Shown here in pieces: positions 50,462-59,259 of a DNA stretch of 64,000 nucleotides. Each line of letters opens with the position of its first letter. Position 1 is the first letter of the stretch. A program made the translations under genes and the position numbers. The stretch lies in assembly GCF_003427025.1 (NCBI RefSeq), contig NZ_QVAI01000002.1:186001-250000 (forward strand), in the 5' to 3' direction. The stretch comes from Jiangella endophytica (GTDB lineage: Bacteria > Actinomycetota > Actinomycetes > Jiangellales > Jiangellaceae). The notes below the pieces were generated by a model, which was not told the origin of the DNA, did not search any database, and saw only the letters and a program-made list of their open reading frames with translations.

Positions 50462-51129
50462 GGTGCCTCCTCCACGGTGCGCTGGAACACCAGGCAGTAG
50501 TCGCCGGTGAGCCACTCGGGCTGCTCGTCCCAGCACAGGAACGTCTCCTGCCGGAAGGTCAGGTGCCGGCCGACGATGCGGCCGACGTCCCAGGCGAGGG
50601 TGGTCGCGACGCCGTCGTCGATCATGTTGCCGACGTTCAGGACCAGGTGCCCCCACGGCCGCAGCAACCCGGCGACCTGGCCGAAGATCTGCTCCAGCTC
50701 GCCGAGGTATTTCTCGTAGTCGCCGTCGAGGGTCTCGTAGGCGTTGAGCGGATTCTCCGGGTGGTTCTCGAGCGTCATGTACGGCGGCGACGTGAAGCAC
50801 AGGTCGACCGGCCGGTCCACCAGCGCCGCGACGTTGCGGGCGTCGCCCGTGATGATCTCGCCGCTGCCGCCGAGCCGGCGGCGGATCATGTCGGCCCGGT
50901 CCGGCAGCAGTTCGACGCCCAGACCGGACCGGCCCATCCGCTCGGCGACGACCAGGGTGGTGCCGAACCCCGCGAACGGGTCGAGCACCAGCTGACCGGG
51001 CAGGGAGTACTCGGCGATGACCGTCTCGGCCAGGTTCTCGGTGAAGTGGACGTTCTCGTCGGCCTCCACGTAGCGCTCGTTGACGAGGTCGTCCATCCAC
51101 TGCTGCAGCCAGGGCCTCATGCGGTCCAT
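50458..51129 (-). CDS. Orphan DNA methyltransferase (amino-group, N4/N6 type)
   Basis: A 223-residue DNA methylase. The catalytic motif IV is CFTSPPYMT (SPPY, N4-cytosine or N6-adenine class, about 110). The SAM motif I is LVLDPFAGFGTTLVVAERMGR (about 48-68), placed before motif IV, followed by GVELLPDRADMIRRRL. It lacks a separate target-recognition region of usual size, so it is small for a stand-alone modification enzyme. No restriction gene is nearby, making it an orphan. ATG 51129 or 51120 may start it. Confidence 0.85.
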   Translation of the reverse strand: MDRMRPWLQQWMDDLVNERYVEADENVHFTENLAETVIAEYSLPGQLVLDPFAGFGTTLVVAERMGRSGLGVELLPDRADMIRRRLGGSGEIITGDARNVAALVDRPVDLCFTSPPYMTLENHPENPLNAYETLDGDYEKYLGELEQIFGQVAGLLRPWGHLVLNVGNMIDDGVATTLAWDVGRIVGRHLTFRQETFLCWDEQPEWLTGDYCLVFQRTVEEAP

Positions 51130-51184
51130 CTTGCTGGACCGGCCGCCGCCGCGCTCCTCGGACCCGGCCCGTACGCTGCTCGCT

Positions 51185-52432
51185 GTGAGCGCGGAGCGGT
51201 CGAACTGGGCGGGCAACGTCACCTACGGCGCGGCACGGATCCACGCGCCGTCGTCGGTCGAGGAGCTGCAGGATCTCGTCGCACGAACCGAGCGGATCCG
51301 GGCCTTGGGCAGCCGGCACTCGTTCAGCGACGTCGCCGACACGACCGGCGAGCTGGTGTCCGTGGCCGGGCTGCCGGCGCGGATCGACGTCGACGCGGCG
51401 GCGCGGACGGTGACGGTCGCGGCCGGGCTGCGCTACGGCGACGTCGCCGAGGAGCTGCACCGGCAGGGCTGGGCGCTGCACAACCTCGGCTCGCTGCCGC
51501 ACATCTCGGTGGCCGGCGCGGTCGCGACGGCCACGCACGGGTCCGGCGACGGCAACGGCAACCTCGCGACGGCGGTGGCGGCGCTGCACCTGGTCCGCGC
51601 CGACGGCGAGCTGGTGACGCTGCGCCGCGGCGAGCCGGACTTCGCCGGCGCGGTCGTGGCGCTCGGTGCGCTCGGCGTCGTGGCGGCGGTGACGCTGGAC
51701 GTCGTGCCCGCGTTCGACGTGCGGCAGGTGGTCTACGACGACCTCGCCCTGGACACCGTCGCCGAGCGGTTCGACGAGATCTTCGCGGCCGCGTACAGCG
51801 TCAGCGTGTTCACCGACTGGGCCGGCACGACCCGCAGCTGGGTCAAGCACCGCACCGGCGACGGCGAATGGACACCGGACCCGGCCTGGATGGGCGCACG
51901 GCTGGCCGACGCCCCCCGCAACCCGGTCCCCGGCATGCCGGCCGTCAACTGCACGGAGCAGCGCGGCGTGCCCGGCCCGTGGTACGACCGGCTGCCGCAC
52001 TTCCGGCTGGAGTTCACCCCGAGCAGCGGCGAGGAGCTGCAGTCGGAGTTCCTGGTGCCGCGCGAGCACGGCGTCGAGGCGTTCGGCGCGATCTCGACGC
52101 TGGCCGATCGCATCGCGCCGGTGCTGCAGGTCTGCGAACTGCGCACGGCCGCCGCCGACGACCTCTGGCTCAGCTCGTCGTACGGCCGCGACGTCGTGGG
52201 CTTCCACTTCACCTGGAAGAAGGACCCCGACGGCGTCCGCCCGGTGCTGGCCGAGATCGAGCGCGCGCTGGCCCCGTACGACGCCCGGCCACACTGGGGC
52301 AAGCTGTTCACCGTCGCGCCCGAGCAGGTGCGCGAGCGCTACCCGCGGCTGGCCGACTTCCGCCGGCTGCGCGGCGAGTACGACCCGGACGGGCGGTTCG
52401 GCAACGTTTTCCTCGACCGTTACGTCGGTTGA
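51185..52432 (+). CDS. Alditol oxidase / sugar-lactone oxidase (FAD, VAO family)
   Basis: A 415-residue flavoprotein. The covalent-FAD histidine is in RALGSRHSFSDVADT (about 42-46). AAGLRYGDVAEELHRQGWALHNLGSLPH and AGAVATATHGSGDGNGNLA complete the FAD domain. A C-terminal ALO domain has ELRTAAADDLWLS and YDPDGRFGNVFLDRYV. It matches actinobacterial xylitol/alditol oxidases that oxidise terminal CH2OH and release H2O2. GTG 51185 gives the family start. It is divergent from the methylase. Confidence 0.9.
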   Translation: MSAERSNWAGNVTYGAARIHAPSSVEELQDLVARTERIRALGSRHSFSDVADTTGELVSVAGLPARIDVDAAARTVTVAAGLRYGDVAEELHRQGWALHNLGSLPHISVAGAVATATHGSGDGNGNLATAVAALHLVRADGELVTLRRGEPDFAGAVVALGALGVVAAVTLDVVPAFDVRQVVYDDLALDTVAERFDEIFAAAYSVSVFTDWAGTTRSWVKHRTGDGEWTPDPAWMGARLADAPRNPVPGMPAVNCTEQRGVPGPWYDRLPHFRLEFTPSSGEELQSEFLVPREHGVEAFGAISTLADRIAPVLQVCELRTAAADDLWLSSSYGRDVVGFHFTWKKDPDGVRPVLAEIERALAPYDARPHWGKLFTVAPEQVRERYPRLADFRRLRGEYDPDGRFGNVFLDRYVG

Positions 52433-52480
52433 CCTCGGCAGTCACGGAACCTGTCGCTGACCACCGCCGTCGAATCGGTC

Positions 52481-54409
52481 ATGAGGCGGTGGTTTGCCGG
52501 CCTTGTCTCTTTGGGCATGCTCGCCGGTTGCTCGTTCGGTGCTGACGACGAAGAAGACGGTGCGATCGCCGTCATGGGGCTGACGTCCTTCGATGCTTGT
52601 GAGGACGTCCTGGATCACCTGAAGGACGAGGCGCGCGACAGGGTCGGGCCGTGGGGGCTGGGCGGCAACGAGATGATCGCCTACGCGGCGGACGGGGCGG
52701 CGCGCGTCGACGGCGCGGAGTCGTTCGCGGCCGAGGACAGCGGCGGGCAGGCGCCGGCCCAGCCACACTCCGCCACCAACGTGCAGGAGGCCGGTGTCGA
52801 CGAGCCCGACATCGCCAAGACCGACGGGCGGCTGCTGGTCACCGCCGCCGGCGGCGACCTGCGCATCATCGACGTCACCGGCGCGGCCCCACGCGAACTC
52901 GGCCGGCTCGCGCTGGTCGAGGGTGCCGAGCAGGAGTACGCCGACGCGACGGTGTTCCTGGCCGGCGACCGCGTCGTCGTGCTGGTCAGGCAGAACACGA
53001 TGATCGCCTACGACGCCGCGGTCAGCTACTACCCCGGCGGCGGGCCGCCGTCCACGACCGCGGTGCTGGTCGTCGACATCTCCGATCCCGCGGCGCCGAT
53101 GGTCGAGTCGCGGCTCGAGGTCGACGGCAACTACCTCGACGCCCGCATGATCGACGAGACCGTGCGACTGGTCGTCACCTCCTATCCCACCCTCGCCTTC
53201 CCGATGACGGAGGAGGACCTGAACCGGCCGGAGGACGAGCTCACCGAGCGCAACCGTGTCGTCGTCGAGGAGTCCACCATCGGCGACTGGCTGCCGTCCT
53301 ACACGTTCACCAGCGGCGACGCCGAGCCCGTGACGGGGCAGCTGGTCGACTGCGAGCGGCTGAGCCGGCCCGACGACTTCGCCGGCTACTCCACGCTCAG
53401 CGTGCTGACGTTCGACCCGGCCGACGGACTGAGCCCGGACGAGACGGTCGGCGTGCTGACCGACGGCGACACCGTCTACGCCAGCCAGGACCGTCTCTAC
53501 GTCGCGACGACCCGATGGGGCGACCCGTTCGGGGCGGACGACCGCGCGATCAGGCCGATGCCCCGGCCCGGCGAGATCACCACCGGCATCCACGCGTTCG
53601 ACATCACCGGCAACGTGCCCGCGCGGTACCTGGCCTCCGGCGAGGTCGAGGGGCGCATCATCGGCCGGTACGCGATGTCCGAGTACGAGGGTGTGCTGCG
53701 GGTGGCCACGACGCTCGACTCCTGGACCGGCACCACCGACACCAGCGAGAGCCGGCTCTACACGCTCGAGGAGAGCGACGACGGGCTGGTCCGGCTGGGA
53801 CAGGTCGGCGGACTGGGCAGGGGCGAGCAGATCTACGCCGTCCGCTACTTCGGCGACACCGGCTACGTCGTCACGTTCCGGCAGGTCGACCCGCTGTACG
53901 TGCTCGACCTCTCCGACCCGGCGAACCCCTCGGTCACCGGCGAGCTGAAGATCACCGGGTACTCGGCCTACCTGCACGACGCCGGCGACGACCGGCTCAT
54001 CGGCGTCGGCCAGGAGGCCTCTGCCGAGGGGCAGACCATCGGCGCGCAGGTCTCGCTGTTCGACGTCGCCGACCCCGCGGCCCCGGCGAAGCTCGACGGC
54101 CACGTCGTCCCGGACGCGTGGTCGCAGACCGAGTGGGACCCGCAGGCGTTCCTGTTCTGGGCCGACACGGGTCAGATCGTCGTGCCGATCGAGACGGCGA
54201 CGGGGTCCAGCGCCCTGGTCGTCCAGCTGGGCGACGACACCGTCACCGAGCAGGGCCAGGTCAGCCGCACCGAGGCGCCGCGCGACGGCTGGACGTGGCT
54301 GCGCCGCACGATCGTCGTCGGCGACACGCTCTACACGGTGTGGCAGGACGGCGTGCAGGCGAACGGGCTGGCCGACCTGGAGCCGCGCGGCTGGCTGGCC
54401 TTCGGCTAG
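52481..54409 (+). CDS. Beta-propeller domain lipoprotein
   Basis: A 642-residue exported protein. The short signal peptide ends in the lipobox LGMLAGCS, giving a lipidated Cys at about residue 17. The remainder matches the secreted Beta_propel family: TNVQEAGVDEPDIAKTDGRLL opens it, and repeats of the VLVVDISDPAAP type recur (also LYVLDLSDPANP and VSLFDVADPAAP). It should sit on the outside of the membrane and bind partners; no enzymatic motif is seen. It ends overlapping the stop of the convergent DUF6624 gene. Confidence 0.88.
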   Translation: MRRWFAGLVSLGMLAGCSFGADDEEDGAIAVMGLTSFDACEDVLDHLKDEARDRVGPWGLGGNEMIAYAADGAARVDGAESFAAEDSGGQAPAQPHSATNVQEAGVDEPDIAKTDGRLLVTAAGGDLRIIDVTGAAPRELGRLALVEGAEQEYADATVFLAGDRVVVLVRQNTMIAYDAAVSYYPGGGPPSTTAVLVVDISDPAAPMVESRLEVDGNYLDARMIDETVRLVVTSYPTLAFPMTEEDLNRPEDELTERNRVVVEESTIGDWLPSYTFTSGDAEPVTGQLVDCERLSRPDDFAGYSTLSVLTFDPADGLSPDETVGVLTDGDTVYASQDRLYVATTRWGDPFGADDRAIRPMPRPGEITTGIHAFDITGNVPARYLASGEVEGRIIGRYAMSEYEGVLRVATTLDSWTGTTDTSESRLYTLEESDDGLVRLGQVGGLGRGEQIYAVRYFGDTGYVVTFRQVDPLYVLDLSDPANPSVTGELKITGYSAYLHDAGDDRLIGVGQEASAEGQTIGAQVSLFDVADPAAPAKLDGHVVPDAWSQTEWDPQAFLFWADTGQIVVPIETATGSSALVVQLGDDTVTEQGQVSRTEAPRDGWTWLRRTIVVGDTLYTVWQDGVQANGLADLEPRGWLAFG

Positions 54410-55017
54410 CCGAACGGGGTCGCGCCGGCGCTCGCCTCCGCCTCGGCGGCGCACGCCTCGTCGAGCGTGGCGAGGTAGTCGTCCAGCGGCTCCAGCCCGG
54501 CCTCCGCCCGCCGCTCGTCGACCGTGTCCGGGTCGGCGAGCGGCGCGGGCTCCGGGACGCCGTCGACGCAGGCGATCTGCGTGCCGTACACCTGCTCGCC
54601 GCCGGTGTTCAGCCCGACGCGGTCCTCGAGGTAGGCCAGCTCACCGGGGTCGGCGAGGCCGGCCTCGGCGGCCGGCCGCATCAGCTCCAGCGCCCGCTGC
54701 TGGAACGCCGGATCGAGGTCGGAGTGTTGGGCGATCACCCAGGCCGCGCTCGCGCCGTCGGTGCCGACCAGGTCCGAGCCGGGCCAACCGTGCTCGTCGA
54801 CGATCTCGGCCAGCCGGTCGGTGCGCTCCTGGTCGTTCCACTCGGCGACGTCGCCGGAGCGCTCGGCCTGGTCCTGCTCCATCATCGCCAGCAGCTCCGT
54901 GCGCAGCTCCTCGTCCCGCTCCCGCTGCGTGGCCGACGGCGTCGGGCCCGCGTCGCCGTCGTCGCCCGCACACGCCGTGACCAGCAGGACCAGCAGCAGC
55001 AGCGCCGTGCGGATCAT
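54406..55017 (-). CDS. DUF6624-like lipoprotein
   Basis: A 203-residue protein with a lipoprotein signal (LLLLVLLVTACAG, Cys near residue 16). The mature domain has EWNDQERTDRLAEIVDEHGWPG, GASAAWVIAQHSDLDPAFQ, LAYLEDRV and VYGTQIACVDG, the pattern of DUF6624. Function is not known. ATG 55017 is used because it gives a compact signal peptide. It is convergent with the propeller lipoprotein, their stops overlapping. Confidence 0.85.
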   Translation of the reverse strand: MIRTALLLLVLLVTACAGDDGDAGPTPSATQRERDEELRTELLAMMEQDQAERSGDVAEWNDQERTDRLAEIVDEHGWPGSDLVGTDGASAAWVIAQHSDLDPAFQQRALELMRPAAEAGLADPGELAYLEDRVGLNTGGEQVYGTQIACVDGVPEPAPLADPDTVDERRAEAGLEPLDDYLATLDEACAAEAEASAGATPFG

Positions 55018-55069
55018 CGAGTCAGTATGGCCGGGCGACGACACCGCGGGAACCCATAAGGTTCGTGGC

Positions 55070-55921
55070 GTGACCGACATGACCGACCTGACGGCGGCGC
55101 AGTGGGCCGCGGTGGTCCCCGAGGCCCGGTTCGAGGAGTCGCGGCACGAGTTGGACGAGCGCGTGCTGGCGGTCGCGCCGGACTACGCCGACACGGTGCA
55201 CCGGGAGCTGAACCTGCTCGCGTCGGCCCTGCGCACGCCTGTGGCCACGCCGGTCGGGACGAGCCGCTGGACGCGGCTGCTCCGGCGCGAGCTGATGGTG
55301 TTCAGCACGTTCGTCGTCAGCATCGGCGCGGTCTTCACGTTCGATCTCGCCCTCAGGGACCTGGAGCTGGTCCTGACCCACAGCCTGGTGGGCGCCCTGA
55401 TGCTGGTGAGCACCGGGTGCTGGGTCCTCTGGGTCTGGCCGGTCCTGCGCGGCCGGCCGGTGCCGGAGCGGAAGGACCTGTTCTACGCGGCCGGGTACCA
55501 GGCGCTGATCACGGTCGCGGTCGCCGTCCGGATGCTCGAGGCCGCGGGGGGCGACGGCATGCAGCTGGGCTGGGTCGTGGTGTGCGTCCTGTGCGCGGCG
55601 GTCAGCGTGCTGGTGCTGTTCCTGCTGCTCCGGGCGAGGACACGGCCGCCGCGTGGGCCGGAGGACCCGGAGACCCGGCGGCTGCGACGGCGGCGTCAGC
55701 TCGAGAGCGCGACCCTGGCAGGCCAGGACCGGCTGCTCGACGCGTTCGAGCACCTGCCGGCCGATGACCAGGCGGCGTTGCAGGCGGAGTACACCGCCGC
55801 CATGGCCGTCCTGCGCGACCGCGGCCTCGACACCACCCCCGCCGGCGAGGAGCCGGTGCCCGGCTCGGCACTGCTGCGGCGGCGTGCCGACGAGCTGACC
55901 AGGCTGGACGGCGTGGGCTAA
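55070..55921 (+). CDS. Membrane protein of unknown function
   Basis: A 283-residue protein. The N-terminal 70 residues are soluble and helical (EESRHELDERVLAVAPDYADTV). Four hydrophobic segments follow (VFSTFVVSIGAVFTFDLAL, LVGALMLVSTGCWVLWVW, GYQALITVAVAVRML and WVVVCVLCAAVSVLVLFLLL). A C-terminal cytoplasmic tail is charged and helical (RRLRRRRQLESATLAGQDRLLDAF). I do not recognise the family. It starts GTG 55070 after a TAAGGT hexamer, and its stop overlaps the dehydratase gene by four bases. Confidence 0.6.
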   Translation: MTDMTDLTAAQWAAVVPEARFEESRHELDERVLAVAPDYADTVHRELNLLASALRTPVATPVGTSRWTRLLRRELMVFSTFVVSIGAVFTFDLALRDLELVLTHSLVGALMLVSTGCWVLWVWPVLRGRPVPERKDLFYAAGYQALITVAVAVRMLEAAGGDGMQLGWVVVCVLCAAVSVLVLFLLLRARTRPPRGPEDPETRRLRRRRQLESATLAGQDRLLDAFEHLPADDQAALQAEYTAAMAVLRDRGLDTTPAGEEPVPGSALLRRRADELTRLDGVG

Positions 55922-56823
55922 CGATCGGTGTTCGCGCCGCAGAGCACGATGCACGGCAGCTCGCCGGGGACCCGCCCGGCCAGCCAGGCGGCGAACGGCA
56001 CAGCGGCGGCCGGTTCGACCAGCAGCCGGAACTCGTCCCACAGCCGGTCCCGCGCGGCCAGCAGCTCGTCGTCGGTGACCAGCACCGACCGCACCGGCGC
56101 CGCCGTCAGGATCATGAACGGCAGCTCGCCCACCCGGGTGGCGCCCAGCGCCGACGACGCGACCGAGTCGACCGCCGCGTCGACCGGCTCACCCGCGGCC
56201 AGCGCCTGGTGCAGGGCGCTGCAGTGCTCCGGCTCGACGGCGACGGTGGTGCGCCCGCCGGCGGCCAGCGCGGTGCCGGCCGCCAACCCGCCCCCGCCCA
56301 CCGCGACCGCCACCGCGTCGACGTCCGGCGCCTCGGCCACCACCTCGGCGGCGACGGTGCCCTGACCGGCGATGACGTCAGGATGGTCGTAGGCGGGCAG
56401 GTACCGCGCACCGGGTGCGGCGGCCGCGTCCGTCGCCGCCGCGGCCGCCTCGGCGTACGTGCCGCCGTGCCGGATCAGCCGTGCGCCGGTCTCCTCGATG
56501 CGCCGCGCCTTCGTGGCCGGCACGGTCTCCGGGACGTACACCGTCGCGGGCAGTCCGAGCAGCCCGGCCGCCGTCGCGACCCCGAGGCCGTGATTGCCGC
56601 CGGACGCCGTCACGACCTGCTCCGGCCGGTCGCCGCCGAGCAGCGCCGTCAACGCACCGCGCAGCTTGAACGATCCGCTGCGCTGCAGGTGCTCGAGCTT
56701 CAGCAGCAGTGGTCGCCCGTCGAGCTCGGCGCGCAGCAGCGGCGTGTGGCGGATGTACGGGGCGATGGTCGCCGCGGCGGCGGCCACGGCGGCCGGACCG
56801 GGCAGGTTCGTCGACGTCGTCAC
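55918..56823 (-). CDS. Threonine/serine dehydratase-like PLP enzyme
   Basis: A 301-residue fold-type II PLP enzyme. It has the Lys in RSGSFKLRGALTALL (about 52), the phosphate-contact motif TASGGNHGLG (about 73), VAVAVGGGGLAAGTALAAGG (about 175), and a Ser/Cys site near IVLCGANTD. This matches threonine/serine dehydratases and diaminopropionate or hydroxyectoine utilisation (EutB-like) members; the short length lacks a regulatory domain. GTG 56823 overlaps the MFS stop upstream, so it is coupled to that operon. Confidence 0.88.
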   Translation of the reverse strand: MTTSTNLPGPAAVAAAAATIAPYIRHTPLLRAELDGRPLLLKLEHLQRSGSFKLRGALTALLGGDRPEQVVTASGGNHGLGVATAAGLLGLPATVYVPETVPATKARRIEETGARLIRHGGTYAEAAAAATDAAAAPGARYLPAYDHPDVIAGQGTVAAEVVAEAPDVDAVAVAVGGGGLAAGTALAAGGRTTVAVEPEHCSALHQALAAGEPVDAAVDSVASSALGATRVGELPFMILTAAPVRSVLVTDDELLAARDRLWDEFRLLVEPAAAVPFAAWLAGRVPGELPCIVLCGANTDR

Positions 56824-58055
56824 CGTCCCACCTTGTGCCCTTCCGGCTCCAGGCGCCACGTCAGGGTCCTGATGTCGCGCACGGCGAACAGCGCGGCCGT
56901 GCATCCCACCAGGCCGGCGACGCAGCCCCACAGCACCGGGGCGGGGCCGATCCGGTCGGCCACCGATCCGCCGAGCAGGTACCCGACCGGCACCAGGGCC
57001 AGCTCGCTGAGCTGCCCGATCGACGTGACCCGCCCGATCAGCCGCTCCGGCACGTGCTGCTGCCGCGCGGTCTCGAAGAACACGATCGACAGGTCGAGCG
57101 CCAGCCCGCTGATCGCCATCGGCACCAGCACCCAGGCCAGGTGCACGTCCAACGCCAGCACGGCGAGCGGCAGCGGCCAGGCGAGCAGCACGGCCACCGT
57201 CGCGAGCATGGGCCGGCGCGGCCGCCACCGCAGCGCGACCAGCGAGCCGGCCAGCATGCCGACCACGAACGCCGACACCGCCCAGCCCCAGAACTGAAGG
57301 CCGGCCGGTCGCTGGGCCGCGATCACCGGTCCGAGCAGCTGGTAGCCGGCCAGCCAGAGCGGGACGCCCACAGCGCCGGACAGCAGGTAGGTCCACATCC
57401 ACGTCCGCCCGGCGACCGCCGCCCCACCCTCTCGGGCGTCCGCCCACCACGTCGCCGGCGCGGCCCGGACCACGCCCAGAGGGAGGGTCGCCAGCACGAC
57501 GGCACTCGCCACGAACGCGGCGCCGGCGCCGATCAGCACCGGTCCGAAGCCGACGGCCGCGGCGAGCACCCCGCCCAGCCCGGGCACGCCGACCCGGGCC
57601 ACGTTCACGACCAGGCGGTGCCACGCGTTGGCGGACTGCCGCGACTCCGGCGGCACCAGCTCGACGACGATGCCCTGCAGCGCCGGCTTCGTGGCCGCGG
57701 CCGCCGCACCGGACACGGCGGCCGCGGCGACGAACGCCACCATCGGCACCCGGTCCGGCGCGATCACCAGCAGCAGACCCATCGTCGTCTGGGCGACGGC
57801 GAGCGCGACGTTCGCGGCGACGACGACCCTCCGCCGAGGCGCACGATCGGCCAGCACCCCGGCGACCGGCAGCCCGAGCGCCTGCGTCAGCACCGACGTC
57901 GTCAGCACCAGCCCGACGGCGAACGCGTCGCCGCCCGCGTCGAGCACGGCGAACGCCAGCACGATCGTCGCCAGTGTGCTGCCGGCCAGTGAGAGTCCGC
58001 GGCCGGCGAGGTAGCGCAGGAACGGGCCGCGCCAGGACTGCGCCGCGGCCGGCAC
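56820..58055 (-). CDS. MFS transporter (12-helix type)
   Basis: A 411-residue major-facilitator protein with 12 predicted helices. The A-loop motif between helices 2 and 3 is VLADRAPRRRVVV. Typical helices include VPMVAFVAAAAVSGAAAAATKPAL and VLIGAGAAFVASAVVLATL. The family resembles enterobactin or tetracycline exporters; cargo is unknown. The GTG at 58055 has an AGGAG immediately adjacent, closer than ideal, so translation may rely on coupling to the HAD gene three bases upstream. Confidence 0.88.
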   Translation of the reverse strand: MPAAAQSWRGPFLRYLAGRGLSLAGSTLATIVLAFAVLDAGGDAFAVGLVLTTSVLTQALGLPVAGVLADRAPRRRVVVAANVALAVAQTTMGLLLVIAPDRVPMVAFVAAAAVSGAAAAATKPALQGIVVELVPPESRQSANAWHRLVVNVARVGVPGLGGVLAAAVGFGPVLIGAGAAFVASAVVLATLPLGVVRAAPATWWADAREGGAAVAGRTWMWTYLLSGAVGVPLWLAGYQLLGPVIAAQRPAGLQFWGWAVSAFVVGMLAGSLVALRWRPRRPMLATVAVLLAWPLPLAVLALDVHLAWVLVPMAISGLALDLSIVFFETARQQHVPERLIGRVTSIGQLSELALVPVGYLLGGSVADRIGPAPVLWGCVAGLVGCTAALFAVRDIRTLTWRLEPEGHKVGR

Positions 58056-58058
58056 CTC

Positions 58059-58748
58059 CTAGGAGAGGTGCGCGGCGAGGTCGTGCAGCGACGAGAGGCG
58101 ATCGCGTTCGCCGGCCGGTCCGGTGCCGCGACGGTCGAGGTGGACGGCACGCAGTCCGGCGGCGCGAGCGGCGACGACGTCGAGCCGGTGGTCGTCGCCG
58201 ACGTAGAGGATGGTGGCCGGGTCGAGGCCGAGCTCGGCGCACAGGCCCGCGTAGGCGCGCGGGTCGGGCTTCGCGCTGCCCAGCGCCTCGGCCGTGAGCA
58301 CCGGGCCGACCCGCCCGGTGAGCCCGATGACGGCGAGCTTGTCGTGCTGCATGTCTTCGGGGCCGTTGGTGAGGATGCCGGTGCGCAGCCCGGCGGCGGC
58401 CACGAGCTCGACGGCCGCCTCGGCGTCGTCGAAGCGCTGCCAGCCCGACCGGTAGGCGGTGAAGTACTCGCCCCAGAGCGCGTCGAGGCCGGACGGCCCC
58501 GGCGCCGGGCGGCCGAGCAGTTCGAACAACCCGCCGATGCGCCGGCGCCGCTGCTCGATCATGCTGACGTGGCCGTCGCGCCAGGCGGCGAAGTGGCGGT
58601 CCTGCAGCTCGAACCAGGCCGTCGTCAGCTCAGGGGTTGCCGGTCCGTGGAAGGTGGCCAGCCAGCTGCCGAAGCCGCGGGCCGCGGATCCGGAGTGGTC
58701 GAAGAGCGTGTCGTCGAGATCGAACACCACCGCCGCGAGCTCAGCCAC
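58059..58748 (-). CDS. HAD-family hydrolase
   Basis: A 229-residue haloacid-dehalogenase-like phosphatase. Motif I is VVFDLDDTLFDHSG (nucleophile Asp, about 10), motif II ILTNGPEDMQHDKL, motif III the Lys of GSAKPDPRAYAGL, and motif IV ILYVGDDHRLDVVAA. All are present. An alpha-helical cap domain lies between motifs I and II. It probably dephosphorylates a small metabolite. GTG 58748 is used. The MFS gene follows three bases after its stop. Confidence 0.9.
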   Translation of the reverse strand: MAELAAVVFDLDDTLFDHSGSAARGFGSWLATFHGPATPELTTAWFELQDRHFAAWRDGHVSMIEQRRRRIGGLFELLGRPAPGPSGLDALWGEYFTAYRSGWQRFDDAEAAVELVAAAGLRTGILTNGPEDMQHDKLAVIGLTGRVGPVLTAEALGSAKPDPRAYAGLCAELGLDPATILYVGDDHRLDVVAARAAGLRAVHLDRRGTGPAGERDRLSSLHDLAAHLS

Positions 58749-58752
58749 GTCC

Positions 58753-59259
58753 TCACCCTACGACGGGCCGGATCCAGAGCCGCTCGCCGTCCTCGTACTG
58801 GTCGGTGGGCCGGAGTCCGGCCCGCTCGGCGACCGCCATGGACGCGCGGTGGTCGGGGTGCACGTGTGCGGTGATGGTCTCGACGCCGCGCTGGTCGAGC
58901 CAGCCGACCAGGGCGGCGGCCGCCGCGGTGGCGTAGCCGTGCCCCTGGAACGCGGTGCCGACCACCCAGGCGATCTCCGCCTGCCGGCCCTCGTCGGTGA
59001 TGGTCGCCTGGACGTAGCCGACGGCGTGGTCGTCGGACCGGCGGCGGACGATCCAGTTGTGCCACTGCTGCCGTCCGTCGAGGGACCGGCCGGCCACCTG
59101 CCGGGTGTAGCGCTCGCGCAGCTGCGGCAGCGTCGGCGCAGCCCCGCCGATGAACGTGTAGAGCGCTGGGTCGCTCAGCACGTCGACCATGTCGGCAGCG
59201 TCGTCGACGGTCAGGGGCACGAGATCGCACGGGCCGGCGACGATGCGTCCCCCGCTCAC
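58753..59259 (-). CDS. GNAT acetyltransferase
   Basis: A 168-residue acetyltransferase of the ribosomal-protein/RimJ-like type. It has VGYVQATITDEGRQAEIAWVVG, TAFQGHGYATAAAAALVGWL (acetyl-CoA loop), and TAHVHPDHRASMAVAERAGL. Target amine unknown. GTG 59259 overlaps the stop of the AlkZ-like gene by four bases. It ends four bases before the HAD start, so the operon is tightly packed. Confidence 0.88.
   Translation of the reverse strand: MSGGRIVAGPCDLVPLTVDDAADMVDVLSDPALYTFIGGAAPTLPQLRERYTRQVAGRSLDGRQQWHNWIVRRRSDDHAVGYVQATITDEGRQAEIAWVVGTAFQGHGYATAAAAALVGWLDQRGVETITAHVHPDHRASMAVAERAGLRPTDQYEDGERLWIRPVVG

Noticed and set aside
50458..52432. Restriction-modification system around the DNA methylase
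   Set aside because: Neighbours are LysR and an alditol oxidase; no endonuclease or specificity gene is present within the window.
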